Shown here: piece by piece, positions 30,615 through 38,816 of the stretch | Layout: every line of letters begins with the position of its first letter | How positions within the stretch are numbered: the stretch's first letter is position 1 | Virus record (IMG/VR): IMGVR_UViG_3300025098_000052 | Location: 1-56,035 of that record | Length of the DNA: 56,035 bases | From: a virus | Direction: 5' to 3' (one strand) | The notes under the pieces: model-generated | What the model saw: the letters and a program-made list of their open reading frames with translations, nothing else | The model's database searches: none | What the model was told of the DNA's origin: nothing | Made by a program: the position numbers and the translations under genes

Positions 30615-30949
30615 TGGGTCATAGTTTAGATAATGATGAGATAGCAATAGTTATAAGTCCAGTAGAATACACAGATGATGGTAAATGGGATGGTGATACA
30701 AATGTGTCAATAGCAATATCACCTGAACACAACTTACCTGAACCTATTATTAATGGGATAGTAGATGTAGCAACTATGATGTCAGCATTCTTAGATATAG
30801 CAAATGAACACCCTGACATATATGAACTAGTAAGGGATCATAGAAATTATTTAATGACTTTGGAAGATGAAGAAGACAAACCTGTTGTAACTAAAGACGG
30901 TAACGTGTATACACTTAACAAGTGGTCAAAAACAAAAGGGAGTGCATGA
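30614..30949 (+). CDS. small acidic hypothetical protein (111 aa)
   Basis: Begins MGHSLDNDEIAIVISPVEYT, continues with a beta-rich part (TNVSIAISPEHNLPE), a helix (GIVDVATMMSAFLDIANEHP) and ends with KPVVTKDGNVYTLNKWSKT. The ATG at 30614 has AAGGAA upstream and touches the previous stop; the ATG at 30608 is less likely. Function unknown. Confidence 0.65.
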   Translation: MGHSLDNDEIAIVISPVEYTDDGKWDGDTNVSIAISPEHNLPEPIINGIVDVATMMSAFLDIANEHPDIYELVRDHRNYLMTLEDEEDKPVVTKDGNVYTLNKWSKTKGSA

Positions 30950-31216
30950 ATGGAACCTACAATAACATTAACTGGTGATACAACTTTTAATCACGATCAA
31001 GTAAACAATCCAGTACACTACAATCATAGCGGTATAGAATGCATTGAAGCTATAGAAGCAATGACAGAAAACATGGCAGGATCTACAGCGCCACACGCTG
31101 CTAACGTACTTAAGTATTTGTGGAGACATGAATACAAGAATGGCCTAGAAGATATTAACAAAGCTATTTGGTATCTCAATAGGTTAAAGGATCGTTACAA
31201 GGAGCTACATAAATGA
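30950..31216 (+). CDS. DUF3310 protein (88 aa)
   Basis: Small protein of the DUF3310 (SaV-like) family, often annotated as a nucleotide kinase though this activity is poorly supported. The consensus is clear: NNPVHYNHSGIECIEAIEAM (19-38), then NVLKYLWRHEYKNGLEDINK (52-71) and AIWYLNRLKDRY. It precedes MazG with a 4-bp overlap, a common pairing in phages that suggests a nucleotide-metabolism role. Confidence 0.85.
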   Translation: MEPTITLTGDTTFNHDQVNNPVHYNHSGIECIEAIEAMTENMAGSTAPHAANVLKYLWRHEYKNGLEDINKAIWYLNRLKDRYKELHK

Positions 31217-31569
31217 TAACAGCAGAAGATATAAATGCATGGAAAGACATGTATGAAATGACATTCGGTGACTATCAGATAGAAGCAAGAAAGACTGCTA
31301 TCTATCCTGAAGAACACAAGATAGTTTACCCTGCGTTAGGACTCGCAGGTGAAGCAGGTGAAGTAGCCAACAAAGTAAAGAAGATGTTAAGGGATGGGAA
31401 GTTTGACAGAGAAGATGTAGCTGCAGAAATAGGTGACTGCCTGTGGTACATATCAGCTTTGTGCCGTGACTTAAACTTCGACATGGGATACATAGCTAGA
31501 TGTAATTTAGATAAGCTTCACAGTCGTATGGAGAGAGGAACCATTAAAGGCAGTGGCGATAAGAGATGA
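31213..31569 (+). CDS. mazG: MazG-like nucleotide pyrophosphohydrolase (118 aa)
   Basis: All-helical pyrophosphohydrolase that hydrolyses NTPs or (p)ppGpp-type substrates to monophosphates. Metal-binding residues are in LGLAGEAGEVANKVKK (E47, E50) and AAEIGDCLWYIS (E72, D75), the E-x2-E...E-x2-D pattern of the family. Length suits single-domain phage MazG. It may support dNTP supply or alter host stress signalling in slow marine hosts; the substrate is not known. Confidence 0.88.
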   Translation: MITAEDINAWKDMYEMTFGDYQIEARKTAIYPEEHKIVYPALGLAGEAGEVANKVKKMLRDGKFDREDVAAEIGDCLWYISALCRDLNFDMGYIARCNLDKLHSRMERGTIKGSGDKR

Positions 31570-31730
31570 AGTTCAACATTAAACTAACAATTGAGATAGA
31601 CGAGGAAGAACGAATACTACCTATAGTAGCAGACATGCACGAGGAGGCAGTTACTGAGTTATTCCAAGATATTATTTATGATATTGATGGTGCAGTAATT
31701 AGAAAGATAGAGGTTAAAAAATATGAATAA
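31566..31730 (+). CDS. small hypothetical protein (54 aa)
   Basis: MKFNIKLTIEIDEEERILPI, then acidic helices and a C-terminal KIEVKKYE strand. It overlaps MazG by 4 bp (ATGA) and the reductase start by 8 bp. Compact acidic alpha/beta protein, unknown function. Confidence 0.55.
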   Translation: MKFNIKLTIEIDEEERILPIVADMHEEAVTELFQDIIYDIDGAVIRKIEVKKYE

Positions 31731-33621
31731 CTACTTACCAACAGACTACCAAAGTTTTATACACAAGTCACGTTACGCTAAGTACATTGATGGCAAAGGC
31801 AGAGAGTCTTGGTCTGAGACAGTTGATCGCTACATAGAAAACGTTGTAGGAAATAAAGTAGATACAGATACTAAAGATGAAATAATGTTTGCTATACTTA
31901 ACCTGGAGATCATGCCTAGCATGAGAGCTATGATGACATCTGGTATAGCTTTAGATAGAGATAACACAGCAGGTTATAACTGTAGTTACTTACCTATAGA
32001 TGACCCAAAGTCCTTCGATGAGGCTATGTTCATCCTTCTCTGTGGTACTGGTGTCGGCTTCAGTGTCGAGAGACAGTTCATTAGCAAGCTTCCCGAAGTG
32101 CCTGAATTGTTCGAGAGTGATACTACCGTTGTGGTAAAGGACAGCAAGGAGGGGTGGGCTAAGGCGTTTAGACAAGTGTTAGCTCTCTTGTGGGCAGGTG
32201 AGATTCCTCAGTGGGATGTTAGCAGAATACGCCCTGCAGGTGCAAGACTAAAAACATTTGGTGGTAGAGCTAGTGGCCCTGCACCTTTAGTTGAGTTGTT
32301 TAACTTTACAGTTAAGACATTCAAGGATGCCCAAGGACGTAGGCTATCTAGCTTAGAGTGCCATGACCTAATGTGTTTCATTGGTCAGATAGTTGTAGTT
32401 GGTGGTGTTAGACGTAGTGCTATGATTAGTTTGTCTAATCTCAGTGATGATCGTATGCGTCACGCTAAGTCAGGGCAGTGGTGGAACGAAGCTGCACACA
32501 GAGCATTAGCTAATAACTCAGTATGTTACTCAGAGAAGCCAGACTCAGAAACGTTCATGCGTGAATGGTTGTCATTAGTAGAAAGTAAATCAGGAGAACG
32601 TGGTGTATTCAATCGTCAGGCAAGTAAAAACCAAGCTGCTAAGTATGGTAGACGTGATCCTAACTTTGAGTTCGGAACTAATCCTTGTAGTGAGATTATC
32701 TTACGCCCATACCAGTTCTGCAATCTTACGGAAGTTGTGGTACGAGCCACGGACACGGTGGAAGACTTGGCTAGAAAAGTCAGACTCGCCACAATACTTG
32801 GGACAATCCAAAGCACGTACACAAAGTTTCCATACTTGCGTAAGGTGTGGACAACGAACACGGAAGAAGAACGATTGTTGGGGGTGTCGTTAAGCGGTAT
32901 CCAAGACAATCCCCTTATGACATCAGCAAACAAAGGATTGGAGAAGACTCTTGAACATCTACGAGAAACTGCTGTGCATACTAATATTACTTGGGCTGAC
33001 CGCCTTGGCATTCCACAATCATCATCAATTTCAACAGTCAAACCTAGTGGGACTGTATCCCAGTTAGTAGACTGTGCAAGTGGTATACATGCTCGTCATA
33101 ATGACTACTATATCAGGACAGTACGTGGTGATAACAAAGACCCACTAACACAGATGATGCAAGATCAAGGTATACCTAGTGAGCCGTGTGTTATGAAGCC
33201 AGAGACAACTACAGTATTTAGCTTCCCACAGAAGTCACCCAATAAAGCTGTAACTCGAAACGACATGACAGCCATTGAACAACTGGAGACATGGTTAACT
33301 TACCAACGACATTGGTGCGAGCATAAACCAAGTATAACCTGCACTGTGAAGCCTGATGAGTGGATGGAAGTAGGTGCATTTGTTTATAAACACTTTGATG
33401 AAATGAGTGGTGTGTCTTTTCTGCCACACTCTGATCATACTTATCAGCAAGCACCCTATCAGGATTGCACTAAAGAAGAGTATGAAGAATTACTAGCTAA
33501 GATGCCAAAAAGTATTGACTGGTCTAAGCTTAGTGAGTATGAACAAGAAGATAACACAGTTGGTATGCAAACTATGGCTTGTACTGGTGACGTGTGTGAA
33601 GTAGTAGATATAGGAGCATAA
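31723..33621 (+). CDS. nrdJ: class II (B12-dependent) ribonucleotide reductase (632 aa)
   Basis: Converts ribonucleotides to deoxyribonucleotides for phage DNA synthesis, probably with adenosylcobalamin, as in the single-chain enzyme of Lactobacillus leichmannii and many marine phages. The active site is NPCSEI (N320, C322, E324) with C333 (FCNLTE); the redox partner is C87 (YNCSYLP), and a C-terminal pair C620/C625 (ACTGDVC) recharges it. No separate small subunit or activase is present, which supports class II. A requirement for host-supplied B12 follows. Confidence 0.93.
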   Translation: MNNYLPTDYQSFIHKSRYAKYIDGKGRESWSETVDRYIENVVGNKVDTDTKDEIMFAILNLEIMPSMRAMMTSGIALDRDNTAGYNCSYLPIDDPKSFDEAMFILLCGTGVGFSVERQFISKLPEVPELFESDTTVVVKDSKEGWAKAFRQVLALLWAGEIPQWDVSRIRPAGARLKTFGGRASGPAPLVELFNFTVKTFKDAQGRRLSSLECHDLMCFIGQIVVVGGVRRSAMISLSNLSDDRMRHAKSGQWWNEAAHRALANNSVCYSEKPDSETFMREWLSLVESKSGERGVFNRQASKNQAAKYGRRDPNFEFGTNPCSEIILRPYQFCNLTEVVVRATDTVEDLARKVRLATILGTIQSTYTKFPYLRKVWTTNTEEERLLGVSLSGIQDNPLMTSANKGLEKTLEHLRETAVHTNITWADRLGIPQSSSISTVKPSGTVSQLVDCASGIHARHNDYYIRTVRGDNKDPLTQMMQDQGIPSEPCVMKPETTTVFSFPQKSPNKAVTRNDMTAIEQLETWLTYQRHWCEHKPSITCTVKPDEWMEVGAFVYKHFDEMSGVSFLPHSDHTYQQAPYQDCTKEEYEELLAKMPKSIDWSKLSEYEQEDNTVGMQTMACTGDVCEVVDIGA

Positions 33622-33633
33622 AGGATAAACATA

Positions 33634-34107
33634 ATGTTAGAACCAATTAAAGGATCATACTATAGAAAGTTTGAACCTCAGTCTTATAAAGAAAATGATA
33701 GTAAGGCTAAGGTAGTAATAACAAAGTACCTAGAACGTAATGGACACACCATTCTTGACACAGAGGAGGACTACTCTTTTGATATAAAGAGTGAAAAGAA
33801 TGGTGATAAATATTATAGTGAGGTAGAAATGAAAAACCAATGGAAAGGTAATTGGAATCCTAGTTGGACAGAGATACGTATCCCATATCGAAAGTATAAA
33901 CTTATTAATAAGTACAAACAAATGCAGGGCGTTAAGACTTTTTGCAACTTTTATATTATACGTAATGACTGTGGTAAAGCTTGGAAAATAAAAGATTTTC
34001 AACTTACTAAAGAATGTTCAAAAGAAGTATGGTTAAATAATGCTAGACGTTATGAATACTTTTTTCATATACCATACCAAGAAGCAGAATTAGTAGACAT
34101 AGTTTAA
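33634..34107 (+). CDS. putative PD-(D/E)XK nuclease-like protein (157 aa)
   Basis: Unassigned, but the segment EEDYSFDIKSEKNGD, then KYYSEVEMKNQW (about residues 44-70) reads like a D...E-x-K nuclease core, followed by WTEIRIPYRKYKL. A restriction-type endonuclease or related fold is likely. It is strongly basic and aromatic. It follows the reductase by 12 bp and ends before a predicted promoter. Confidence 0.5.
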   Translation: MLEPIKGSYYRKFEPQSYKENDSKAKVVITKYLERNGHTILDTEEDYSFDIKSEKNGDKYYSEVEMKNQWKGNWNPSWTEIRIPYRKYKLINKYKQMQGVKTFCNFYIIRNDCGKAWKIKDFQLTKECSKEVWLNNARRYEYFFHIPYQEAELVDIV

Positions 34108-34122
34108 ATACTGTGATACAAT
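34094..34122 (+). promoter_or_regulatory. internal sigma-70-like promoter
   Basis: TAGACA (34094-34099), 17-bp spacer, TACAAT (34117-34122), each one base off consensus, in the 41-bp gap before the small membrane gene at 34149. Confidence 0.5.
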
Positions 34123-34148
34123 TACAACAACAATAAAAGGAGTTAATC

Positions 34149-34334
34149 ATGTTGTTATTTAATATCTTAGTACCTATCGTTTTTCTTTTAACGGCCTATG
34201 GTTCTTACAATGATGTAGTCAAACCTGCAGCTAAGGCATCCTGGGAAACAGGTGTAGAGGTTTACGAAAAAGGTGCAGACATTATTAAAGATGTAACTAC
34301 TGATGATGTAGTCGTTACAGAAGAGTCAGAATAA
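34149..34334 (+). CDS. small membrane protein (61 aa)
   Basis: N-terminal transmembrane helix or signal (MLLFNILVPIVFLLTAYGSY) followed by a charged helical domain and an acidic end. AAGGAG lies before the ATG; one base overlap with the next gene. Function unknown. Confidence 0.65.
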   Translation: MLLFNILVPIVFLLTAYGSYNDVVKPAAKASWETGVEVYEKGADIIKDVTTDDVVVTEESE

Positions 34335-34525
34335 TGTATGTCTTAGTACTCATACTTTCTATTGGTAGTGGCTATGCCCAAGTACAAGCTGTCAATACAG
34401 TCTACCCTACTATTGAAGATTGTAAACGAAGTGCGGTAACTATTCGCAATGAACTTATGAGTACTAAGCCATCACCTAACTCTAATGTGTTTGCATACTG
34501 TACAGAAATACCACAGGAGGTTTAA
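34334..34525 (+). CDS. small exported two-Cys protein (63 aa)
   Basis: Signal-peptide-like N-terminus (MYVLVLILSIGSGYAQVQA, possible cleavage after YAQ or QA) and two cysteines (YPTIEDCKRSA and AYCTEIPQ) that may form a disulfide in the periplasm. The same aromatic-x4-EC/DC ... C layout is found in the protein at 21097. It could be a superinfection-exclusion or lysis-timing factor, which is inference only. Confidence 0.65.
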   Translation: MYVLVLILSIGSGYAQVQAVNTVYPTIEDCKRSAVTIRNELMSTKPSPNSNVFAYCTEIPQEV

Positions 34526-34528
34526 AAT

Positions 34529-35086
34529 TTGATACGCCATTGTTGTGGTTGCAGCATAGAACTAAATGAGACTAACTGGACTGAGGGTGTACGGAAGCGA
34601 GGTGTTCCCCTTTGTAAGTTTTGCAATAGGTCACGAGCACTTAAAGCCTGTAAAAAAAGTAATCCTGATAGAATGTATGTAAATAGTAAATACATTTCAA
34701 AGAATCATCCTTTACATAAACCAGGACGTTATAAAACTTTTAATGATGCAGCTTTTGATGGCACGTATAAGTTAGATAATATCAAAGAAGGTTATGTTTA
34801 TGTTATAACTAACCCTGCATGGATTGGGTGGGTAAAGATAGGCATGGCTATTGATGCTGATGATAGATGTAATAGCTATCAAACTAGTAGCCCACATCGT
34901 GACTATGAATTAAAGTATGACATTGAGACAGACGATAGACGAGCACTAGAGCAAGCTGCACATAAAGAAGCCATAAAGGTAGCTAGTGAGTATAAAGGTG
35001 AGTGGTTTAAACTTGATGTTGAAACAGCCATAGAAATACTTAACAACTTAAAGGAACAAGATGAGCCTAGAAAAAGAAGCGCATGA
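34529..35086 (+). CDS. T5orf172-like GIY-YIG protein with zinc ribbon (185 aa)
   Basis: N-terminal zinc-binding module with CCGC (C5, C8) and CKFC (C29, C32), then a GIY-YIG superfamily domain of the T5orf172/MUG113 type: GYVYVITNPAWIGWVKIG (88-105) with the following AIDADDR (R113) and QTSSPHRDY. Such proteins are putative nucleases. The start codon is TTG at 34529, supported by CAGGAGG upstream. The C-terminus overlaps the last early gene by 26 bp. Confidence 0.75.
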   Translation: MIRHCCGCSIELNETNWTEGVRKRGVPLCKFCNRSRALKACKKSNPDRMYVNSKYISKNHPLHKPGRYKTFNDAAFDGTYKLDNIKEGYVYVITNPAWIGWVKIGMAIDADDRCNSYQTSSPHRDYELKYDIETDDRRALEQAAHKEAIKVASEYKGEWFKLDVETAIEILNNLKEQDEPRKRSA

Positions 35087-35267
35087 CTTTATATCTAGGA
35101 GACACGATCATTTCAGAGAGGGTGTGCAAAAACGTAGTGAAGCACTGGAAAAGTTTATTTCAGATAACTTATATCACAGTACAGAAACGCATGAAGCATT
35201 AAAGAATTTAATTGCAGTACAAATGTGGGCAGAACGTGCATCAAAAATGTATGGTATAAAAAAGTAA
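35061..35267 (+). CDS. small helical-hairpin protein, last rightward gene (68 aa)
   Basis: Two long helices: HDHFREGVQKRSEALEKFI and ETHEALKNLIAVQMWAERAS, ending KMYGIKK. The final helix ending in a MWA-x-RA pattern recalls the C-terminal helix of Acb2/Tad1-type cyclic-nucleotide sponge proteins, but the rest does not clearly match, so this is only a lead. Its stop codon abuts the shared terminator. Confidence 0.6.
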   Translation: MSLEKEAHDFISRRHDHFREGVQKRSEALEKFISDNLYHSTETHEALKNLIAVQMWAERASKMYGIKK

Positions 35268-35284
35268 GGGCGCTAAATGCGCCC
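35268..35284. terminator. bidirectional rho-independent terminator
   Basis: Perfect GC-rich stem GGGCGC/GCGCCC with TAAAT loop, placed in the 21 bp between the rightward stop codon (ends 35267) and the leftward stop codon (starts 35289). The + strand is followed by CTATTTATT and the - strand by TTACTTTTTT, so it is better for leftward transcripts but can stop both. Confidence 0.85.
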
Positions 35285-35288
35285 CTAT

Positions 35289-38200
35289 TTATTCGTATAT
35301 ATCTTTTAGATAATCGATGTAGTCCATGAAGTATTGAAGCTCCGAATACCCCATGTCATCTACGCTACCAGTAAAATTAAATCTTTCACGCATGACTTTG
35401 AATGCTTTAGTTCGTAGTTCTTTGTTACCATGCGAACTAGCCTTACGTTTTATGGCAAGTATTCTTTTCTCTGGAGGGCTATACTTCTTTAAAGAGTTTC
35501 TAACCTTACCCTTAACATCTGACAAGGTACTCTTTAACATAGCACGTTTACCAATTAGATCAGCATTTATAAAGTCAGGATCACGTAATAGTTTATCTGT
35601 TGCAGTTTCTAACACAGGAGCTAGTGTCTCGTTAAACACTGTATCGTAAGCAGCTATCTGTGACCTCTCACTGGCTGTCCAAGGTTGCATCTGAGCCATA
35701 GAGTATACTTTCTCTGTGGATGTACGACCAGGTTTTACAGTTATACCAAATAACTTTGCCATAGGATTAGCATCTTGTATCTTACCATCACGACTAGCTA
35801 CACGTAGCTCTTCACCTGTGATAGTTTCAGCTTTATCTGTAAATGCTTCTATTACATTGTCAAAGTATTTAGTAGCGTTTTGACTAAACAATTCTACACC
35901 GTAATCACCACCTGCCCTACGTTTATCCTTAGCTGCATCAGTGTCTGTAATAAAACCTGTTAGTTTATTTACGGCATCTAAAGGTCTTGTAAAACCTGCT
36001 ACATAATTACCTGAGAATTTAGCTATGGCATCAATACTTTTCTTTCTTGTTTCTACGTCTTGATTAAAGATTGTGTCAAGTATAGCAGTAATATCATTAC
36101 CAAACTGAGCATCACTAGCTAATTGACCTACCGCAATCTGTTCTCCAAATTCTTTTATAACTTCTTTTGGTACTTCTTCGCCTTGTACTAGACCTAAATT
36201 AAGAGCACGTCCTGCTGCTAACCAAAGTGAGAATGGATAGGTGTTACGTGCATCAACTATTGTACCGCCACCTGTGTCTATTTCAAATGTACCTAATTGT
36301 TTTTGTCTTCGCTCTTCATCATACCTCATAGCTGCACCTAGAGCAGTAACACCAACAAGACTTCTTGAGAAAGCTTCAACAGTTTCTATGTTTCTCTTTT
36401 CTTTTTTGGCTATAGCAGATGCTAATTGAACACCACCACCCACACTCCATTGATAAGATGTAGCTACGACATTATTAAAGAATCTACCAAAGGGTAAAAT
36501 TGTACCAAAGAAAGGTAGGTTTGAAATGTTCTCTGTAAACTTAGCAGCTAGTTTTAAATGTTGATCATCAGTGGTGTAATTCTTTGAAAATACAGATTTT
36601 AAAGTTGTGTCTAATGCACTACCTACAACGCTGTCATCTATTAAATCTATACTACCATCATTGAGAACTTCTTTTAGGCTCTTCTGCTTCTTAACTCTTA
36701 GAAATTTATCTAGCTCAGTCATAAACATCTGAGACTTAGTAAACGTATCTTGTACACGAACACCTGTCAAACGATTGGCTGCATTAGTAACAGCTTCTGT
36801 GTTTTTAAACCAAGCATTATTAGGATCTAGGTTAAACCTTTTACCAGATCTTTCTATACCACCAGTAATTGTTTCAAACAAAGTTTTTTCTACTTCTTTG
36901 TTCTGCGACAAGAAATCAATGTATGCGTCATGTGTAGTGTATGGGTCCATCAAGTTACGCATCTTCTGTGCCTGTATGTCTTTATACACATTAGCAACAC
37001 GTAATGCTTCTCGCCCACGCTTACTAAAATTACCACCCAACGCTAGTCCATAAGTTAAATTAAGTGATCCAGTAAATACATCAGCCATAGTTTGACCAAG
37101 ATAAAATTGAGAGAAACCTGCTACGTTGAGTGCAGTTGTTGCAGGTGAGGACACAAGCAACCTACGCCATACTGATTGGGTATAGCTGAATGGTCTTGCA
37201 GGTTTTGATTTACCTGTAGCTTTTGCTACCTCTTCCTCTATAGCATCTTTAGCTTGTGGGTTACGGACTAAATTAGCCATAGCGTTTTGACCATGTACAA
37301 CACCTGCGTCAATAGTCTTGCGAGTCTGTGACATTACATTACCAAGCTGCATACCATTACGCACCTTAGATGCAATCAAGTCACCTAGCTCCTGTGCTAT
37401 AGTTGTTGTGTCACCTAATGTATAACCTACTAAAGGTTGCATACGTTTAGATATAGACTGTAACTCAGCTTGGGGCATCTGCTTTAACACATTAGTCATA
37501 ACATCTGTGACACGTAGCTTCTTGTTTAGCTTCATACCATTGTCAGCAAACACTTTAGCTAGTCCACCCTTACCGTCTGGTCCTAACATAATGTCGTGAA
37601 GTAGTTCAGATGGCATCATCTGTGTTTGAAATAGATTATCGCCACGCTTCCACTTAGATTCCCAACTATCGAGTGTCTTATTAATGTGACTAGCTACACG
37701 TTTTACCTCACCTTTAGGTAGAGCAACGAGTGAGGCTGCTTCTATCTCAGCATCTAACTCAGCATTTCTTTTTGCTTTACGTAGCTGTAGATCTACATCT
37801 GATAAACCACTAGCTCCTTTAAACTTACCACCAACAAGCTGTGCACCACCGCCTACTGCACCAAGTAAAGAACTAAACCCAGTTTGTAATAAGCTGTACT
37901 CTTCCTGAGCACCTACATCTAACATTACGTTTTGTATTTGGTAATCATTAAGTACAGCAAAGGATGCGTCTAGTGCTGTGGTAGCATATAAAGATTTACG
38001 TATCCCTTCTTTACCAAGATCTGTTATAAACTCTTTCTGTGCTTGCTTCTTAGCGTTGTACAAGAAGTTTTCTTTTTCACGTAAAGCTACACGCTCTTTC
38101 AGCTTCTTAGCTGCACTACCCTTCACACCTTTTTCTACAAGGCGTTGAGCCATACGTTCTGCAGCTTCTTGAGATGCCTTTTGTGCTGCTTCTCTGGTAG

Positions 38201-38816
38201 CTCCTGACTTTATAGCTTTCTGTCCTGCCTCTATTGCAGTACGTTTAACTAATTGTTTTGCTCCTTCGTTTAAACCAAGAGCAGATGCTTTCCCAAGACC
38301 ACCTGTAAGTAAACCAAGATAGTTAGTAGGATCTGCAACTGCAGCACCTATGTAATCAAATACACCATCGACTGCACCAAGCAAACCATCATTTACAAAC
38401 ACATTACCTAGCTGATCGTACAACTTATAGGCATCACCTGCTATACGCTTATCATCCTCTGATGCATTTGTGATATGTCTAACTTCACCACTAGTACTAA
38501 TAATATTAGTATTGAACCTACGCATATGATTTACAAAGTCTTCTACTACATCTTTATCTGATGCGGTTTTGTAGTCTACACCTTTGCGAGAGATCATGTA
38601 GTTGCGAAGCTTTGACAAATTCTGTGGTTTATAGAAGTCTTTCTTTTTGAGAGTGCCACCCATATCTACTACGGTGTCTTCCTCTAGTGCTTCTTTTTTC
38701 TTGGCAACAGAATGCTTATTAAGAAACTCATTTGCATCTAAAAACTTAGGTTTATTATCAAATACTTCTTGGTTTTGCTTTAATGCATCATACATTTCTT
38801 GTGCTGTACTACTCAT
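35289..38816 (-). CDS. large internal virion / DNA ejection protein (1175 aa)
   Basis: Last gene of the leftward unit. Size and helical, Ala/Lys-rich composition fit the large inner-core ejection proteins of podoviruses (compare T7 gp16). It has a basic coiled-coil region (about 180-300, with AIEAGQKAIKSGATREAAQK), several amphipathic stretches, and FFGTILPFGRFFNN near residue 790. No lytic transglycosylase motif is evident. It overlaps the upstream gene by 4 bp. Confidence 0.7.
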   Translation of the reverse strand: MSSTAQEMYDALKQNQEVFDNKPKFLDANEFLNKHSVAKKKEALEEDTVVDMGGTLKKKDFYKPQNLSKLRNYMISRKGVDYKTASDKDVVEDFVNHMRRFNTNIISTSGEVRHITNASEDDKRIAGDAYKLYDQLGNVFVNDGLLGAVDGVFDYIGAAVADPTNYLGLLTGGLGKASALGLNEGAKQLVKRTAIEAGQKAIKSGATREAAQKASQEAAERMAQRLVEKGVKGSAAKKLKERVALREKENFLYNAKKQAQKEFITDLGKEGIRKSLYATTALDASFAVLNDYQIQNVMLDVGAQEEYSLLQTGFSSLLGAVGGGAQLVGGKFKGASGLSDVDLQLRKAKRNAELDAEIEAASLVALPKGEVKRVASHINKTLDSWESKWKRGDNLFQTQMMPSELLHDIMLGPDGKGGLAKVFADNGMKLNKKLRVTDVMTNVLKQMPQAELQSISKRMQPLVGYTLGDTTTIAQELGDLIASKVRNGMQLGNVMSQTRKTIDAGVVHGQNAMANLVRNPQAKDAIEEEVAKATGKSKPARPFSYTQSVWRRLLVSSPATTALNVAGFSQFYLGQTMADVFTGSLNLTYGLALGGNFSKRGREALRVANVYKDIQAQKMRNLMDPYTTHDAYIDFLSQNKEVEKTLFETITGGIERSGKRFNLDPNNAWFKNTEAVTNAANRLTGVRVQDTFTKSQMFMTELDKFLRVKKQKSLKEVLNDGSIDLIDDSVVGSALDTTLKSVFSKNYTTDDQHLKLAAKFTENISNLPFFGTILPFGRFFNNVVATSYQWSVGGGVQLASAIAKKEKRNIETVEAFSRSLVGVTALGAAMRYDEERRQKQLGTFEIDTGGGTIVDARNTYPFSLWLAAGRALNLGLVQGEEVPKEVIKEFGEQIAVGQLASDAQFGNDITAILDTIFNQDVETRKKSIDAIAKFSGNYVAGFTRPLDAVNKLTGFITDTDAAKDKRRAGGDYGVELFSQNATKYFDNVIEAFTDKAETITGEELRVASRDGKIQDANPMAKLFGITVKPGRTSTEKVYSMAQMQPWTASERSQIAAYDTVFNETLAPVLETATDKLLRDPDFINADLIGKRAMLKSTLSDVKGKVRNSLKKYSPPEKRILAIKRKASSHGNKELRTKAFKVMRERFNFTGSVDDMGYSELQYFMDYIDYLKDIYE

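Noticed and set aside
17640-35267. Phage-encoded RNA polymerase as in T7
   Set aside because: No large early gene of that type exists; host-type promoters are present instead.
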